In this document: one piece after another, positions 37,615-45,020 of the stretch
Numbering within the stretch: position 1 is the first letter of the stretch
Layout of the letters: each line of letters starts with the position of its first letter
NCBI RefSeq assembly: GCF_011634895.1
Contig: NZ_SIRR01000012.1
Coordinates: forward strand, 124,001 to 188,000
Direction: 5' to 3'
Origin: Rheinheimera pleomorphica
GTDB taxonomy: Bacteria; Pseudomonadota; Gammaproteobacteria; Enterobacterales; Alteromonadaceae
DNA: 64,000 bases
Translations under genes and position numbers: made by a program
Notes under the pieces: model-generated
Databases searched by the model: none
Told to the model about the DNA's origin: nothing
Seen by the model: only the letters and a program-made list of their open reading frames with translations

Positions 37615-37663
37615 GGCGGCGGATTGAAATTTGGGGTAGTTTGACGCGAAAAAAGGCAGGTGC

Positions 37664-37734
37664 TACCAAAAGCGGGTTTGGTACCCGCTGCGCGTCTCCC
37701 TCCGGTCGATGCTCGCTGCATGGCCTGCGGCCAT
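37664..37734. repeat. Further hairpins up to the stop of the last phage gene
   Basis: Two alternative stems overlap: TACCAAA with TTTGGTA (37664-37683) and AGCGGGT with ACCCGCT (37671-37689). A separate hairpin ATGGCC-TGC-GGCCAT (37720-37734) reaches the stop codon of the next gene. Confidence 0.55.
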
Positions 37735-38222
37735 CAGTTTAATTTAATCCTATTGCGCCAATACTGCTCAAATGCCTTTTTCTGCTGCGCTTTATCATCG
37801 GCGCAAAATACAAAATCATCGTGCTGGGGAGATTTTTGGCGGCATCTGGCAGGCATTTTGTAAAAGGTTTCCCAGGCTTTTAACTTCTCACCCTGGTAAA
37901 CGCGGTTTTGTGCTGACCAGTTATCATTAATGGCCATTGAAGAAGCTGAAGAACTGGAGCGGTATTCATCAAAAGTGGGCTGGGAATCTGAATTTGATAG
38001 CCGGTTATCAATAGGTGAGCGGCAATACTTGGATATGAGCATAAACAACTCTCTGTCGCGCTCGTTAAGTCTGTTGCCCTTGGCAACGCCATAACGCTTA
38101 GTAAAGCGCTCTTGAATGCGCTCCTTTTCGGCTTTAAGGGCATCACAGTGCTGTTTACTGTATTGGTCATTGGCGATCGCCGTTAAGGGTAAAAGCAGTA
38201 GCAGAAATAGAAAGTGTTTCAA
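37734..38222 (-). CDS. Secreted hypothetical protein of the prophage
   Basis: 162 aa. A clear signal peptide (KHFLFLLLLLPLTAIAN) is followed by a charged mature protein with four cysteines (near residues 26, 67, 132 and 143) and a serine-rich middle (SSSSASS near 88). The C-terminal part WETFYKMPARCRQK...FVFCADDKAQQ looks like a small conserved domain. It is the last gene of the phage on the minus strand, beyond zot, where filamentous phages often carry accessory (moron) genes. Function unknown; it could be a host-modifying periplasmic factor or a structural accessory. Confidence 0.65.
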   Translation of the reverse strand: MKHFLFLLLLLPLTAIANDQYSKQHCDALKAEKERIQERFTKRYGVAKGNRLNERDRELFMLISKYCRSPIDNRLSNSDSQPTFDEYRSSSSASSMAINDNWSAQNRVYQGEKLKAWETFYKMPARCRQKSPQHDDFVFCADDKAQQKKAFEQYWRNRIKLN

Positions 38223-38230
38223 AAGGGCGT

Positions 38231-38274
38231 CCTGTGTCTGGTGGTTCCATTAAATGGAATATACCAAACACAGG
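38231..38274. repeat. Imperfect cruciform between zot and the last phage gene
   Basis: CCTGTGT with ACACAGG (38231-38237, 38268-38274), TGGT with ACCA inside, and an apical TTCCAT-TAA-ATGGAA. On the minus strand it is followed shortly by CCTTTTG, so it may partly terminate or process the phage transcript. Confidence 0.55.
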
Positions 38275-38289
38275 TAAAAAAGTAAGGTA

Positions 38290-39612
38290 TCAGTACCTGG
38301 GGAAAACGTACCGGCTGCCATTGTAAGTGAGCACTGGCAGGTTGTTTTTAAAATCAAAGTCAAAGCCCATGCTTTGCATGAAGTAGCCGTCAAGCAATAC
38401 CTGGGGTTTGCTAAAGGGTTCTTCTTCGGTGGCGTTTTTCTGCTCCTGCTCGTTATAGGGCAGTTCACAAGTAAAGAAATGGACTGAAGAATAGCGGCCT
38501 TTGCCCAGGTGCTTTAGTTCAAAGCCGGCATAGCGCAAATCAGTGCAAATTTCACTTATAGGGGTTTCCTTTGATACAGCGGTAAAGGGGCGCACTGAGT
38601 AAGTGCCCTGGGGCGCTATTTGTTGGGTTTGTTTGGGGTTAACTTGCTGCCGAGTGTCACTGGCCGGAAGCGTTGAGGGTTCTTCAGTCTGTAAACGGCC
38701 AAAGAACTGATAAACCAGAAACAGAATAAGCAGTAAACCCAATGGGAAAAGCAGCAGCTTTTTAGGTAGTGCCAGTTTGTTGGTGTGTTCATCTGCAGAC
38801 CAGTAAAGGCCATAAAAACGCTTGTCGCGGGTTATATTGCTTTTAACGGTGCGTTCGCGCTCGTGGTAGTCCTTAGGGTTAAAGCACTCTTCTGCCTGCA
38901 TACGGGTTACACGATTCATACCCCAAAGGTTTTTATAGTGAATGTGGCGATTAGTAAGACCGCGAATGTGGCTGTCTAAAAAATTGTGATGTTGCGTTAC
39001 CAGGTGAACGTCCCAGCCCTTGTGGCGGTGTGTTTCAAACTCGCGACAGTGCTGGGGTACTTTAGAACCTACAGGGCGGGGCGGAAACCACTGCTGGCAC
39101 TCATCAATAACAATAATACTTTGCCTGGGCAGCTCAAACCAAAGCAACGGATCCGGAAAGTGCCGCCAATCTAAATTGAATTGCTTTAAGTGGTCAATTT
39201 CAATGTCCTGAAGTTCAGTATTAGCAAGGTAGAGGTTAAACATTTCAAGACGTTTTTCGGGGTAAAGTTTTTTAACCCAATCAACCCAAAGCTTTATATG
39301 GCCTTTGAATAATATCCAGCTTTCAAAAGTCTGGGTAAGGTGCGGGAAGTCAGAACGGTCAGCAAGTTGCCCCTCGTTATGAATGCGCTTAAGTATCTTT
39401 TTCAGGCCATCCAGTTTAGGGCCGGTAATAGATGGCAGGTAAATGCCATAAAACCAACCCTGAAAGCTGCTAACAACTTCAAAATCCAGCATCAGCAGCT
39501 TGATATTGTTGTAATAAAGCTCCCTGCCGGTGTTGTTGGGGTTTTCAATAATTTCTTTAAGGGTGTTCAGGGTTTTGCTGGCCCCTGGGGTACCGGTGCG
39601 CAGGAATAACAT
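38290..39612 (-). CDS. Zot-like filamentous phage assembly ATPase (pI-type)
   Basis: 440 aa. A P-loop at the very N-terminus reads GTPGASKT, a slightly unusual Walker A with Ser in place of the last Gly. Walker B is IIVIDECQQWFPPR near residue 170, a Zot-family hallmark. The cytoplasmic ATPase part (about 1-290) is followed by one membrane helix (KLLLFPLGLLLILFLVYQFF near 300) and a periplasmic C-terminal part with two cysteines. Proteins of this family drive extrusion of filamentous phage through the envelope. Its ATG overlaps the preceding stop by one base. Confidence 0.9.
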   Translation of the reverse strand: MLFLRTGTPGASKTLNTLKEIIENPNNTGRELYYNNIKLLMLDFEVVSSFQGWFYGIYLPSITGPKLDGLKKILKRIHNEGQLADRSDFPHLTQTFESWILFKGHIKLWVDWVKKLYPEKRLEMFNLYLANTELQDIEIDHLKQFNLDWRHFPDPLLWFELPRQSIIVIDECQQWFPPRPVGSKVPQHCREFETHRHKGWDVHLVTQHHNFLDSHIRGLTNRHIHYKNLWGMNRVTRMQAEECFNPKDYHERERTVKSNITRDKRFYGLYWSADEHTNKLALPKKLLLFPLGLLLILFLVYQFFGRLQTEEPSTLPASDTRQQVNPKQTQQIAPQGTYSVRPFTAVSKETPISEICTDLRYAGFELKHLGKGRYSSVHFFTCELPYNEQEQKNATEEEPFSKPQVLLDGYFMQSMGFDFDFKNNLPVLTYNGSRYVFPRY

Positions 39613-39977
39613 CAGTTACCCCCGCCGGTAAAGGTCATGGTCTTTTTAGTGCCACTGGCACCAGTATTACTGAATCCCTGCCACACCAGGCGAGCAGCAA
39701 AAGCTGCAAAGACGGTTGTCAGTAAAAAATCTATCTTAGCCATAGCCAAAAACGGAATAACTTCGGGCGGTAGGGCTGAAAAGTTGGTTTTAATGGTGTT
39801 AAAAAGGCCATCAAGGGCATAGCTGCCCAAGGTGTAGGTAACAACCCCTATGCCCAGGGAGGAAAGTATTTTGATAATTAAAGGGCCAACCATCGCGGCG
39901 ATTAATGTAATTATCCATAGACGAACAGAGGTAAAAAGGGTAACTAAAGCGGCACCAAGCCAGGCAATTAAAGGCAT
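39612..39977 (-). CDS. DUF2523-type membrane protein (pVI-like minor coat)
   Basis: 121 aa with about three hydrophobic segments (about 5-30, 33-50, 88-105) and a Gly/Thr-rich tail. Such proteins occupy the place of pVI between the pIII-like adhesin and Zot in many inoviruses and are thought to sit at the virion tip. The start overlaps the upstream gene's stop and its stop overlaps the zot start. Confidence 0.75.
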   Translation of the reverse strand: MPLIAWLGAALVTLFTSVRLWIITLIAAMVGPLIIKILSSLGIGVVTYTLGSYALDGLFNTIKTNFSALPPEVIPFLAMAKIDFLLTTVFAAFAARLVWQGFSNTGASGTKKTMTFTGGGN

Positions 39978-41416
39978 TATTTACGGCTCCCAAAAACGAT
40001 GAATAATGAAAGTACGTAGGCGCTTATCTGCACCAGTACACCAATGAAGCTGAAAACGTCACAGAATGGCTGCCAGCTAATGCTATGGGCTTGGCCAAGT
40101 ATGTTTATTTGCCGGTCAGCAGGGCAGGCTGAGCTACCCAGGGAGAATTGAAAGTTTCCGCTAAAATCGTCCAGGCTAATGGGTTCGCCCTCTAAATCTT
40201 CGAGGGTTTCATCACCGGTTAAACCAAGCCCCTGGTTAATTTCATCCTGAAAGCCAGAGCTATCGATTTCAAGCTGTTCCCCGTAAAGGGTATCGTCAAG
40301 CGTACCCTGAATACCCACCAAATTACGGTTTACCTGGTCAACTTTAGCACCCAAGCCGGTGAGCTTGTCACTTAACTTGTCGGTGTTTTTATCGTTACTA
40401 ATCTGAACATCTTCAAGCTCTTTTTTAATAGATGAAAGGCGAGTTTCAGCACCGACTAGAACATCTTTGAAATCTTGCTTAACCATGTCGCCCATAGATT
40501 TATTCGGGTCCTGAATATCATCGGATATTTCAGGGTCAGGAATGTCTGGAGCGTCAGGTTCTTCGGGGCAGTAAAACTGGCCATTGATATAGCCGCAATT
40601 GGCTTCGCAACTTAGCAGGCCAGTAGAATTAACCGTGCATTTATCGTCAGGGTCGGCTTTACATACTGTCATGCCATTACCGCCCTCGGTGCAGTCGGGC
40701 TTTAAGTCGGGTTCTTCAGGTTCCTGACCGGCGCAAGATTGAGGGTTAGAAAAATCAGCAGTGTAATAGCCCGGTAAATTGGGGTCTTCAACGTAAGGGC
40801 AAATGCTGCCATTATCTTCTTCAATGCAGGCGGTACCACCACCTTGTTGGCCTATATAAAAAATGGGGTTAGGACCAGGTTCTGTGGGGCAATCCTGTGG
40901 GTCTGGTGATGGCACTGAGGTGTAACACATAGCATCATCACCATCGCGATAGGGGCCTGTTAATTCTGGAGCGCCATCTGGAGGACAGGAGAATGATTCA
41001 ATGGTTTGAATGTTGGATAAACCAGATGAGTAATTATAATAGTTATTCTGTAAGCATGCATCAGTGCTTGCCCAATTGATAGAACGGCTATATCTATAAC
41101 CGCTTGAGCTTTCTTCTTTATTTATGATACAACGCATTGATGATAATTCAGCATCAATATGTGCGCGACAAGCTTGTTTCAGCTCATCATTCGTACGACC
41201 AGTAACTTGCACAGAAGAAACAAGACCACCAGAACACCTACCTTCAAGCATTTGCTCGAGCGGAACTGATGCACCACAAATAGGACCTAGAACTGAGTGG
41301 TTTACATAGGTTCCCGCAAGAGAAGCGCAAGCAAGCTCATCAGCAGTTTGAGCTGTTACGTAACGTGGTAATAAAAAAGCCCCAATCAGCAGGGCTAGAA
41401 TTAGGGCTTTTTGCAT
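39977..41416 (-). CDS. pIII/TspB-like phage attachment protein
   Basis: 479 aa. Signal peptide to about residue 22 (RYVTAQ). A cysteine-rich N-terminal region (about 25-290) is probably the receptor-binding part. A Pro/Glu/Asp-rich linker near 285-300 (PEEPDAPDIPDPE) follows, then a helical, likely coiled-coil stretch (about 315-375). A conserved C-terminal domain (SSACPADRQINILGQAHSISWQPFCD) and a membrane anchor at the end (VFSFIGVLVQISAYVLSLFIVF) complete the protein. This resembles the C-terminal part of TspB-type proteins of other inoviruses. The N-terminal half should decide host range and is likely to vary most between related phages. Confidence 0.8.
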   Translation of the reverse strand: MQKALILALLIGAFLLPRYVTAQTADELACASLAGTYVNHSVLGPICGASVPLEQMLEGRCSGGLVSSVQVTGRTNDELKQACRAHIDAELSSMRCIINKEESSSGYRYSRSINWASTDACLQNNYYNYSSGLSNIQTIESFSCPPDGAPELTGPYRDGDDAMCYTSVPSPDPQDCPTEPGPNPIFYIGQQGGGTACIEEDNGSICPYVEDPNLPGYYTADFSNPQSCAGQEPEEPDLKPDCTEGGNGMTVCKADPDDKCTVNSTGLLSCEANCGYINGQFYCPEEPDAPDIPDPEISDDIQDPNKSMGDMVKQDFKDVLVGAETRLSSIKKELEDVQISNDKNTDKLSDKLTGLGAKVDQVNRNLVGIQGTLDDTLYGEQLEIDSSGFQDEINQGLGLTGDETLEDLEGEPISLDDFSGNFQFSLGSSACPADRQINILGQAHSISWQPFCDVFSFIGVLVQISAYVLSLFIVFGSRK

Positions 41417-41428
41417 AGTGGGTTAGCC

Positions 41429-41497
41429 TTATGAGTCGAACAGAATGAACAGAGCCATAAGGCTGACAATGATGAATACATCGTCAGCCGTAAACAT
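41429..41497 (-). CDS. 22-aa membrane peptide, candidate minor coat protein
   Basis: ATG at 41497 to TAA at 41429. The peptide starts MFTADDVF and has a hydrophobic stretch IIVSLMALFILF, ending in DS. It starts 3 bp after the coat gene's stop and ends 12 bp before the adhesin gene. The size and character are like pVII or pIX of Ff phages (about 30 aa). It has no clear ribosome-binding site, so it would depend on translational coupling. Confidence 0.55.
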   Translation of the reverse strand: MFTADDVFIIVSLMALFILFDS

Positions 41498-41499
41498 AA

Positions 41500-41700
41500 T
41501 TAACTAAAAATCATGCCTTTAACCCACTTATAGCCGAGGGCTAGGAAAGCACCGGTAATCATTGCACCGCCAACTAAAGCGACGTCAGTGGCCCATTGCG
41601 TCGAAAAAGCAGTTGCTGCAGCGGAAACGTCAGCCATAGCAGAGCCAGATACCAAGGCACCCGCAGCAAGTAACATTTTTTGTTTGATGGTCAGTTTCAT
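41500..41700 (-). CDS. Major coat protein (pVIII-like)
   Basis: 66 aa precursor: basic signal peptide (KLTIKQKMLLAAGALVSGSAMA) with cleavage expected after AMA, leaving a mature protein of about 43 residues. The mature form has a short amphipathic start (DVSAAATAFSTQWATD), a hydrophobic middle (VALVGGAMITGAFLALGY) and a basic end (KWVKGMIFS) that would face the DNA. This is the typical architecture of inovirus major coat proteins. Confidence 0.88.
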   Translation of the reverse strand: MKLTIKQKMLLAAGALVSGSAMADVSAAATAFSTQWATDVALVGGAMITGAFLALGYKWVKGMIFS

Positions 41701-41707
41701 AAATCAC

Positions 41708-41899
41708 CTATTTATTGAAGATTAAACGTAACAGCTGTCTGATACCCCAGGCAGCAAGAAGAACCGCAATAAGCTGCGGCAGAATTTGGACAAACTCCGA
41801 GTAGGTAAGCGGTAACGCGCTCGAAGTCTGAACCCAAATAAGGGGTTCAGGGCAAACGCCATCTACAGGCGTAGCGGGGCAGACCTGAACGTAACGCAT
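41708..41899 (-). CDS. Small phage membrane protein
   Basis: 63 aa with two cysteines near the N-terminus (VCPATPVDGVC) and one hydrophobic segment (FVQILPQLIAVLLAAWGI near 37-54) followed by RQLLRLIFNK. Proteins of this layout are common between the ssDNA-binding protein and the major coat gene in inoviruses, and may be minor coat components. Start overlaps the preceding stop by one base. Confidence 0.7.
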   Translation of the reverse strand: MRYVQVCPATPVDGVCPEPLIWVQTSSALPLTYSEFVQILPQLIAVLLAAWGIRQLLRLIFNK

Positions 41900-42255
41900 T
41901 AGCTGGCCTTAGCCACTGGCTTGTGTTCCAGCTGTGCGTCAAAAATTACGAAAGAGATTTTTTCTTCGCCTTTTTGCTTAACCACATCGAAAACACCTTC
42001 AAAGGTGACGGGCTGCAAATACACTTTGGCGTGTTCAAGGCGCTTGGCCAGCTCGATATGCGGCTTGCCGGTTTCACGGTTTACCAGGTTAAACTTTACA
42101 CGGGGCGAGCCATAAGAGACGTTACCGTCACGGCCATTGTTGTTAGAGTGGGCGTTAACCACTTCAACGTTAGCCCATACAATAGGGTTGCCAGAGTCTT
42201 TATCAACAATGGTTCCAGCAGATACAGATAAAACAACATAGGTTTCAGTAGCCAT
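41899..42255 (-). CDS. Putative ssDNA-binding protein (pV-like)
   Basis: 118 aa with mostly beta-type composition and no membrane segment. The position directly after rep and before the coat genes is that of gene V of filamentous phages, whose product coats the viral single strand before packaging. I see no diagnostic motif, so the assignment depends on gene order and size. It starts 10 bp after the rep stop with AAGGAAAC as ribosome-binding site. Confidence 0.65.
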   Translation of the reverse strand: MATETYVVLSVSAGTIVDKDSGNPIVWANVEVVNAHSNNNGRDGNVSYGSPRVKFNLVNRETGKPHIELAKRLEHAKVYLQPVTFEGVFDVVKQKGEEKISFVIFDAQLEHKPVAKAS

Positions 42256-42265
42256 TTTTGTTTCC

Positions 42266-43432
42266 TTAAGCAGTGAGTCTTAAAACAGGGTTAGTAATAG
42301 GGCCGCGATACCAGGAAGGCTGGTAAGCGTGGTCGGCGCGTATAATTTCGCGCTGGTTACGTATCATCGGCAGTACATTGCGATCCGTTCTGAATGGGAT
42401 AGAAATATCCAGACCTAGAGCAAGTAAGCGTTTTTTATGCACATAGAACTGACTATTGCGCGGAGTTTGTTCGTTAAAGTGCGGGTTATGGATCCAGCTG
42501 AGGGCGATAGACTGCGTGGCGTTGGCAGACTGGCGAGAGCCGCAAACACCTTTAGCCAGCAGCTGGTCAGCTATGGTTGTGTAATCCATAGTGGCCACCT
42601 CCAGGGTGTTGGTTAATTTTTCAAGCGTGGTTAGGGTTTTATGATTGACTAAGCGGTCAAGCGTTACGTAACCGTAATATTGAAGATCGTATCGAATGAG
42701 TTTTTTAGATTTAAAAGAGTGTTCTTCGCGTATTAGACCGGCGTGTTGACAGTGTTCAATCAGGCGTTGGTAATAAAGTTCGTCGTCGGCTGTTGCTCCT
42801 TTTGTGTTGGATTTTAGCTTGTCTAATAAATCGACATGCTTAATGTAAACTTTTGAATAATCCCAGCTGCTACCACGGCCAGACTTACTGCTAGACCAAT
42901 CCACAGTAGCACCATTTGGGTAAAGGTAGGGATGCTTACCGTTTGGTAAGCTAAGCGTACTAAGCGCACGCAAATACTGATAAACGTTGTGCTGGCCAAC
43001 TGTATGGTTTTTAGTAATATCCACATGGGCAAAATTACAGCCGGTATAGATTTTCTTGGCTTCTTCATCAGCACCCCCTTGCAGATATTCAAAGCGGCCA
43101 GTGGTAAAGGCTGGTAAACCCAGTTCGCGCAGTACGTTGTTATAAACCGCTATACAGTCGTCAAAGTTATCAAAACCTATAAGGTTATCCATGCGGCCAA
43201 AGCGGGAAGGGTTACCCTCTACGAAAACGCGCTGGCCATTGCAATGCACCCTAATAGTGGTGCTGTAGCTGCTCATAACGGGAAATTTGCCCTTTATCTT
43301 CAGGGCGTCGTCTGTTTCACCGGTCTGCAAATCGAAATCAATAGCGCCGGTTTTACCAATGAATGGCAGTTCATCATCGTAGTTTTGCCAGGCGTTTAGC
43401 TTGTCGATAAAAAAGCCGGTAGAGGTAAGCAT
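42266..43432 (-). CDS. Phage replication initiation protein (gene II/RstA-like)
   Basis: 388 aa, related to the rolling-circle initiators of filamentous phages (Phage_CRI/gene II type). Visible segments: FIDKLNAWQNYDDELP at the start, RVFVEGNPSRFGRMDNLIGFDN near 67, CNFAHVDITKNHTVG near 130, and DWSSSKSGRGSSWDYSKVYIKHVDLL near 178, where the tyrosine and lysine are candidates for the nicking centre. Its ATG abuts the stop of the upstream small gene (TAA-ATG). Confidence 0.82.
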   Translation of the reverse strand: MLTSTGFFIDKLNAWQNYDDELPFIGKTGAIDFDLQTGETDDALKIKGKFPVMSSYSTTIRVHCNGQRVFVEGNPSRFGRMDNLIGFDNFDDCIAVYNNVLRELGLPAFTTGRFEYLQGGADEEAKKIYTGCNFAHVDITKNHTVGQHNVYQYLRALSTLSLPNGKHPYLYPNGATVDWSSSKSGRGSSWDYSKVYIKHVDLLDKLKSNTKGATADDELYYQRLIEHCQHAGLIREEHSFKSKKLIRYDLQYYGYVTLDRLVNHKTLTTLEKLTNTLEVATMDYTTIADQLLAKGVCGSRQSANATQSIALSWIHNPHFNEQTPRNSQFYVHKKRLLALGLDISIPFRTDRNVLPMIRNQREIIRADHAYQPSWYRGPITNPVLRLTA

Positions 43433-43711
43433 TTATGCTGTCTCCGCTGACTGGTAATAGACAGAGTTCGGAAAAACAAAGTGAAGCTTGTGCTTTGGCA
43501 GGCCTACACGGTTGAAAAAGGAAGTTATCTCAGCCTGGTCAGCAAAGGGCCGGTCTGTTGCGTATGTCAGCGGAAGCAACACTTTAGGGTCTGGCGTTTT
43601 GATGTATACAACAACCTGGTAAGCACGGTAATCAGGAAAAACAGCCGGAAATGCTTCGACTATTTGAAGCATGTTATGGCTGATAAAGGCTTTTAGGTCG
43701 GCTAGGTTCAT
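43433..43711 (-). CDS. Small phage early protein, unknown
   Basis: 92 aa, no membrane segment; ends directly before the Rep start and overlaps the upstream 39-aa gene by 4 nt (ATGA). It is probably co-translated with rep. Possibly involved in replication control, by position only. Confidence 0.65.
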   Translation of the reverse strand: MNLADLKAFISHNMLQIVEAFPAVFPDYRAYQVVVYIKTPDPKVLLPLTYATDRPFADQAEITSFFNRVGLPKHKLHFVFPNSVYYQSAETA

Positions 43712-43827
43712 GCTGCACCTGCCGTAAATTCAATAACAAATAAAATAACAGCAAGGGCGAAAAGTGGAACAGCCACGTATTTGCATAACGCTGTTACGAT
43801 ACGGTCAAGATGGTCAATGAATCTCAT
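43708..43827 (-). CDS. 39-aa single-span membrane protein in the phage early operon
   Basis: ATG at 43827 to TGA at 43708. It starts MRFIDHLDRIV and has a hydrophobic stretch VAVPLFALAVILFVIEF. It overlaps both neighbours by 4 nt in ATGA arrangement, strong evidence that it is a real gene in a chain of coupled small genes. Function unknown. Confidence 0.75.
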   Translation of the reverse strand: MRFIDHLDRIVTALCKYVAVPLFALAVILFVIEFTAGAA

Positions 43828-44048
43828 GCTGCACCGCCGTTGTCACCAGTGACAGGCGCTGTATGAATGGACATAAAACGACCGGTACGGACGTTTCTTA
43901 ACTGGCTAAAAGTTAGGTCAGCGTTTAAACAGCATAACGATGCAGCAAGCTTAAAATCTGGTGCTACTGCAGCGGGAACCCAAACGGTTAATTTAACGCG
44001 ACCTGCAAGACGCATAGCGTTTTCATACTTGGCGTTGCGGCTAGTCAT
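43824..44048 (-). CDS. Small phage early protein, unknown
   Basis: 74 aa, basic at the N-terminus (TSRNAKYENAMRLAGRVK). It overlaps both neighbouring genes by ATGA junctions (4 nt downstream, 4 nt upstream). No recognised motif. Confidence 0.65.
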   Translation of the reverse strand: MTSRNAKYENAMRLAGRVKLTVWVPAAVAPDFKLAASLCCLNADLTFSQLRNVRTGRFMSIHTAPVTGDNGGAA

Positions 44049-44482
44049 GACGAAAGCCCCTTAGCCTGTGAGCGCTTAAGGCGGCGTTCTATACGTATGG
44101 CGTGACGAACCTGAGACAGTTTGGGGTAAATCTTATGCGTAAAATTGCCGTTTACATCAAAGTCGACAACCAAATAAGTAGGGCGCTGACCAGTGGTTTC
44201 AGGAGAAGCGGCGGGAACCGGAGTTTCCACTGTTTCACACTGGCCAGCTAAAAAAGAACGGCGGTCATCATAGTCGAAAAGGTTGCCGTTAATACAGACC
44301 GCCAAGGGGCAACGTAAACTTTTAGTTGGCCAAAAGGTCACATCGTGGCCGGTAACGTGAAAGCCGTTATCAGTGAAGCTACAAGCGCGGTATTGAATGC
44401 CAAGCTCGGTTAATCGGGTTAAGGCTTCATTCAGGTTTGCTGCGTTAAACAGCACTGTTTTGATTAGGTTTAATTCGCTCAT
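44045..44482 (-). CDS. First gene of the phage early operon, unknown
   Basis: 145 aa. No signal peptide or membrane segment; an alanine/proline-rich linker (VETPVPAASPETT near 85) joins an N-terminal domain to a basic C-terminal part (RHAIRIERRLKRSQAKG), which could contact DNA. It is the first gene read from the operator region, where a TATACT -10 lies just upstream (44498-44503 on the plus strand). Confidence 0.65.
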   Translation of the reverse strand: MSELNLIKTVLFNAANLNEALTRLTELGIQYRACSFTDNGFHVTGHDVTFWPTKSLRCPLAVCINGNLFDYDDRRSFLAGQCETVETPVPAASPETTGQRPTYLVVDFDVNGNFTHKIYPKLSQVRHAIRIERRLKRSQAKGLSS

Positions 44483-44520
44483 GGTTCCCGCCTAGAGTAT
44501 ACTTTGTTAATTGGTTTTTG

Positions 44521-44535
44521 TTGTCGTTTCGACAA
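44521..44535. promoter_or_regulatory. Phage operator 1 (TTGTC-N5-GACAA)
   Basis: TTGTC GTTTC GACAA lies upstream of the early-operon promoter region (minus strand) and between the divergent genes. The half-sites equal those of operator 2, 44 bp away. Confidence 0.7.
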
Positions 44536-44564
44536 CTTTTTAATTGTGATCCTTTTATTTGAAA

Positions 44565-44579
44565 TTGTCAATTCGACAA
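44565..44579. promoter_or_regulatory. Phage operator 2 (TTGTC-N5-GACAA)
   Basis: TTGTC AATTC GACAA, just upstream of the repressor start codon, so binding here could regulate the repressor gene itself. The 44-bp spacing (about four helix turns) puts both sites on the same DNA face. Confidence 0.7.
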
Positions 44580-44590
44580 CTGGAATTTGT

Positions 44591-44953
44591 ATGAACTTTA
44601 GCAACGAACTAATTGATGAATTTAAAAAAGCTAAGGGTATAAAAACTGACTCTGAGGTTGCTGAAATGCTGCCAGAGATGAACAAAGGGAACTTGAGCAA
44701 AATACGTAAGGGAACAGAGAACAGACATCTTAACGAAACGCAGGCAATTTATATTGCGCACGAGTGCAATTTATCAGTGGACTGGGTTTTAGTGCAGCTG
44801 GCAGAGGAAACAGCCAAAAGCGAGGAAGCCAAGAACGCCTGGCACAATCTGGCAAAAAAGCTGAATAAGTCAGTCTCAGCCGCAATACTGGCTTTAATTG
44901 TTATTTTTGGCGGTTTGAATCAAAACAGCGAGCCTAACGCTTTAGGCGTGTAA
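44591..44953 (+). CDS. Phage repressor-like HTH protein (DUF3693 type)
   Basis: 120 aa from the ATG at 44591; an earlier in-frame start would include the operator. The N-terminal helix-turn-helix part (LIDEFKKAKGIKTDSEVAEMLPEMNKGNLSKIRKG) resembles DUF3693 regulators of Vibrio and other inoviruses. A second segment LNETQAIYIAHECNLSVDWVLVQLAEE follows, and a hydrophobic C-terminal helix (SAAILALIVIFGGL) suggests membrane anchoring. It is divergent from the early operon across two identical operators. The gene ends 5 bp from dif. Confidence 0.8.
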   Translation: MNFSNELIDEFKKAKGIKTDSEVAEMLPEMNKGNLSKIRKGTENRHLNETQAIYIAHECNLSVDWVLVQLAEETAKSEEAKNAWHNLAKKLNKSVSAAILALIVIFGGLNQNSEPNALGV

Positions 44954-44958
44954 TTATC

Positions 44959-44986
44959 ATATCCCATAATGTATATTATGTTAAAT
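44959..44986 (+). other. dif: Chromosome dimer resolution site dif (right prophage junction)
   Basis: XerC arm ATATCCCATAA (44959-44969), centre TGTATA, XerD arm TTATGTTAAAT (44976-44986). The 6-bp centre and XerD arm are identical to E. coli dif, and the XerC arm shares its CATAA end. This is the best functional dif in the window, marking the replication terminus. It also forms the right end of the prophage. Confidence 0.9.
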
Positions 44987-45020
44987 TGATTATTTGCCTG
45001 AAAGGAGTAAGCTCTTGGCG

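Larger units (their letters stand above)
37127..44986 (-). mobile_element. Filamentous phage (inovirus) prophage integrated at dif
   Basis: About 7.8 kb between two dif-like sites. Its genes are in the usual filamentous-phage order on the minus strand: early genes, Rep, ssDNA-binding protein, small coat proteins, pIII-like adhesin, pVI/DUF2523-like protein, Zot. A divergent HTH repressor gene lies next to the right site. There is no integrase gene, so it must rely on host XerC/XerD, as CTX-type phages do. All core functions seem intact, so it may still be able to produce phage. The 37157-37733 end is non-coding and rich in hairpins. Confidence 0.88.

Noticed and set aside
37236-37721. Several overlapping GC-rich open frames on both strands
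   Set aside because: They arise from the hairpin array, have Arg/Gly-rich low-complexity translations, no ribosome-binding sites and no family resemblance.
41921-42231. Plus-strand frames opposite the ssDNA-binding protein gene
   Set aside because: They lie wholly within a coupled phage gene series and have no start signals.
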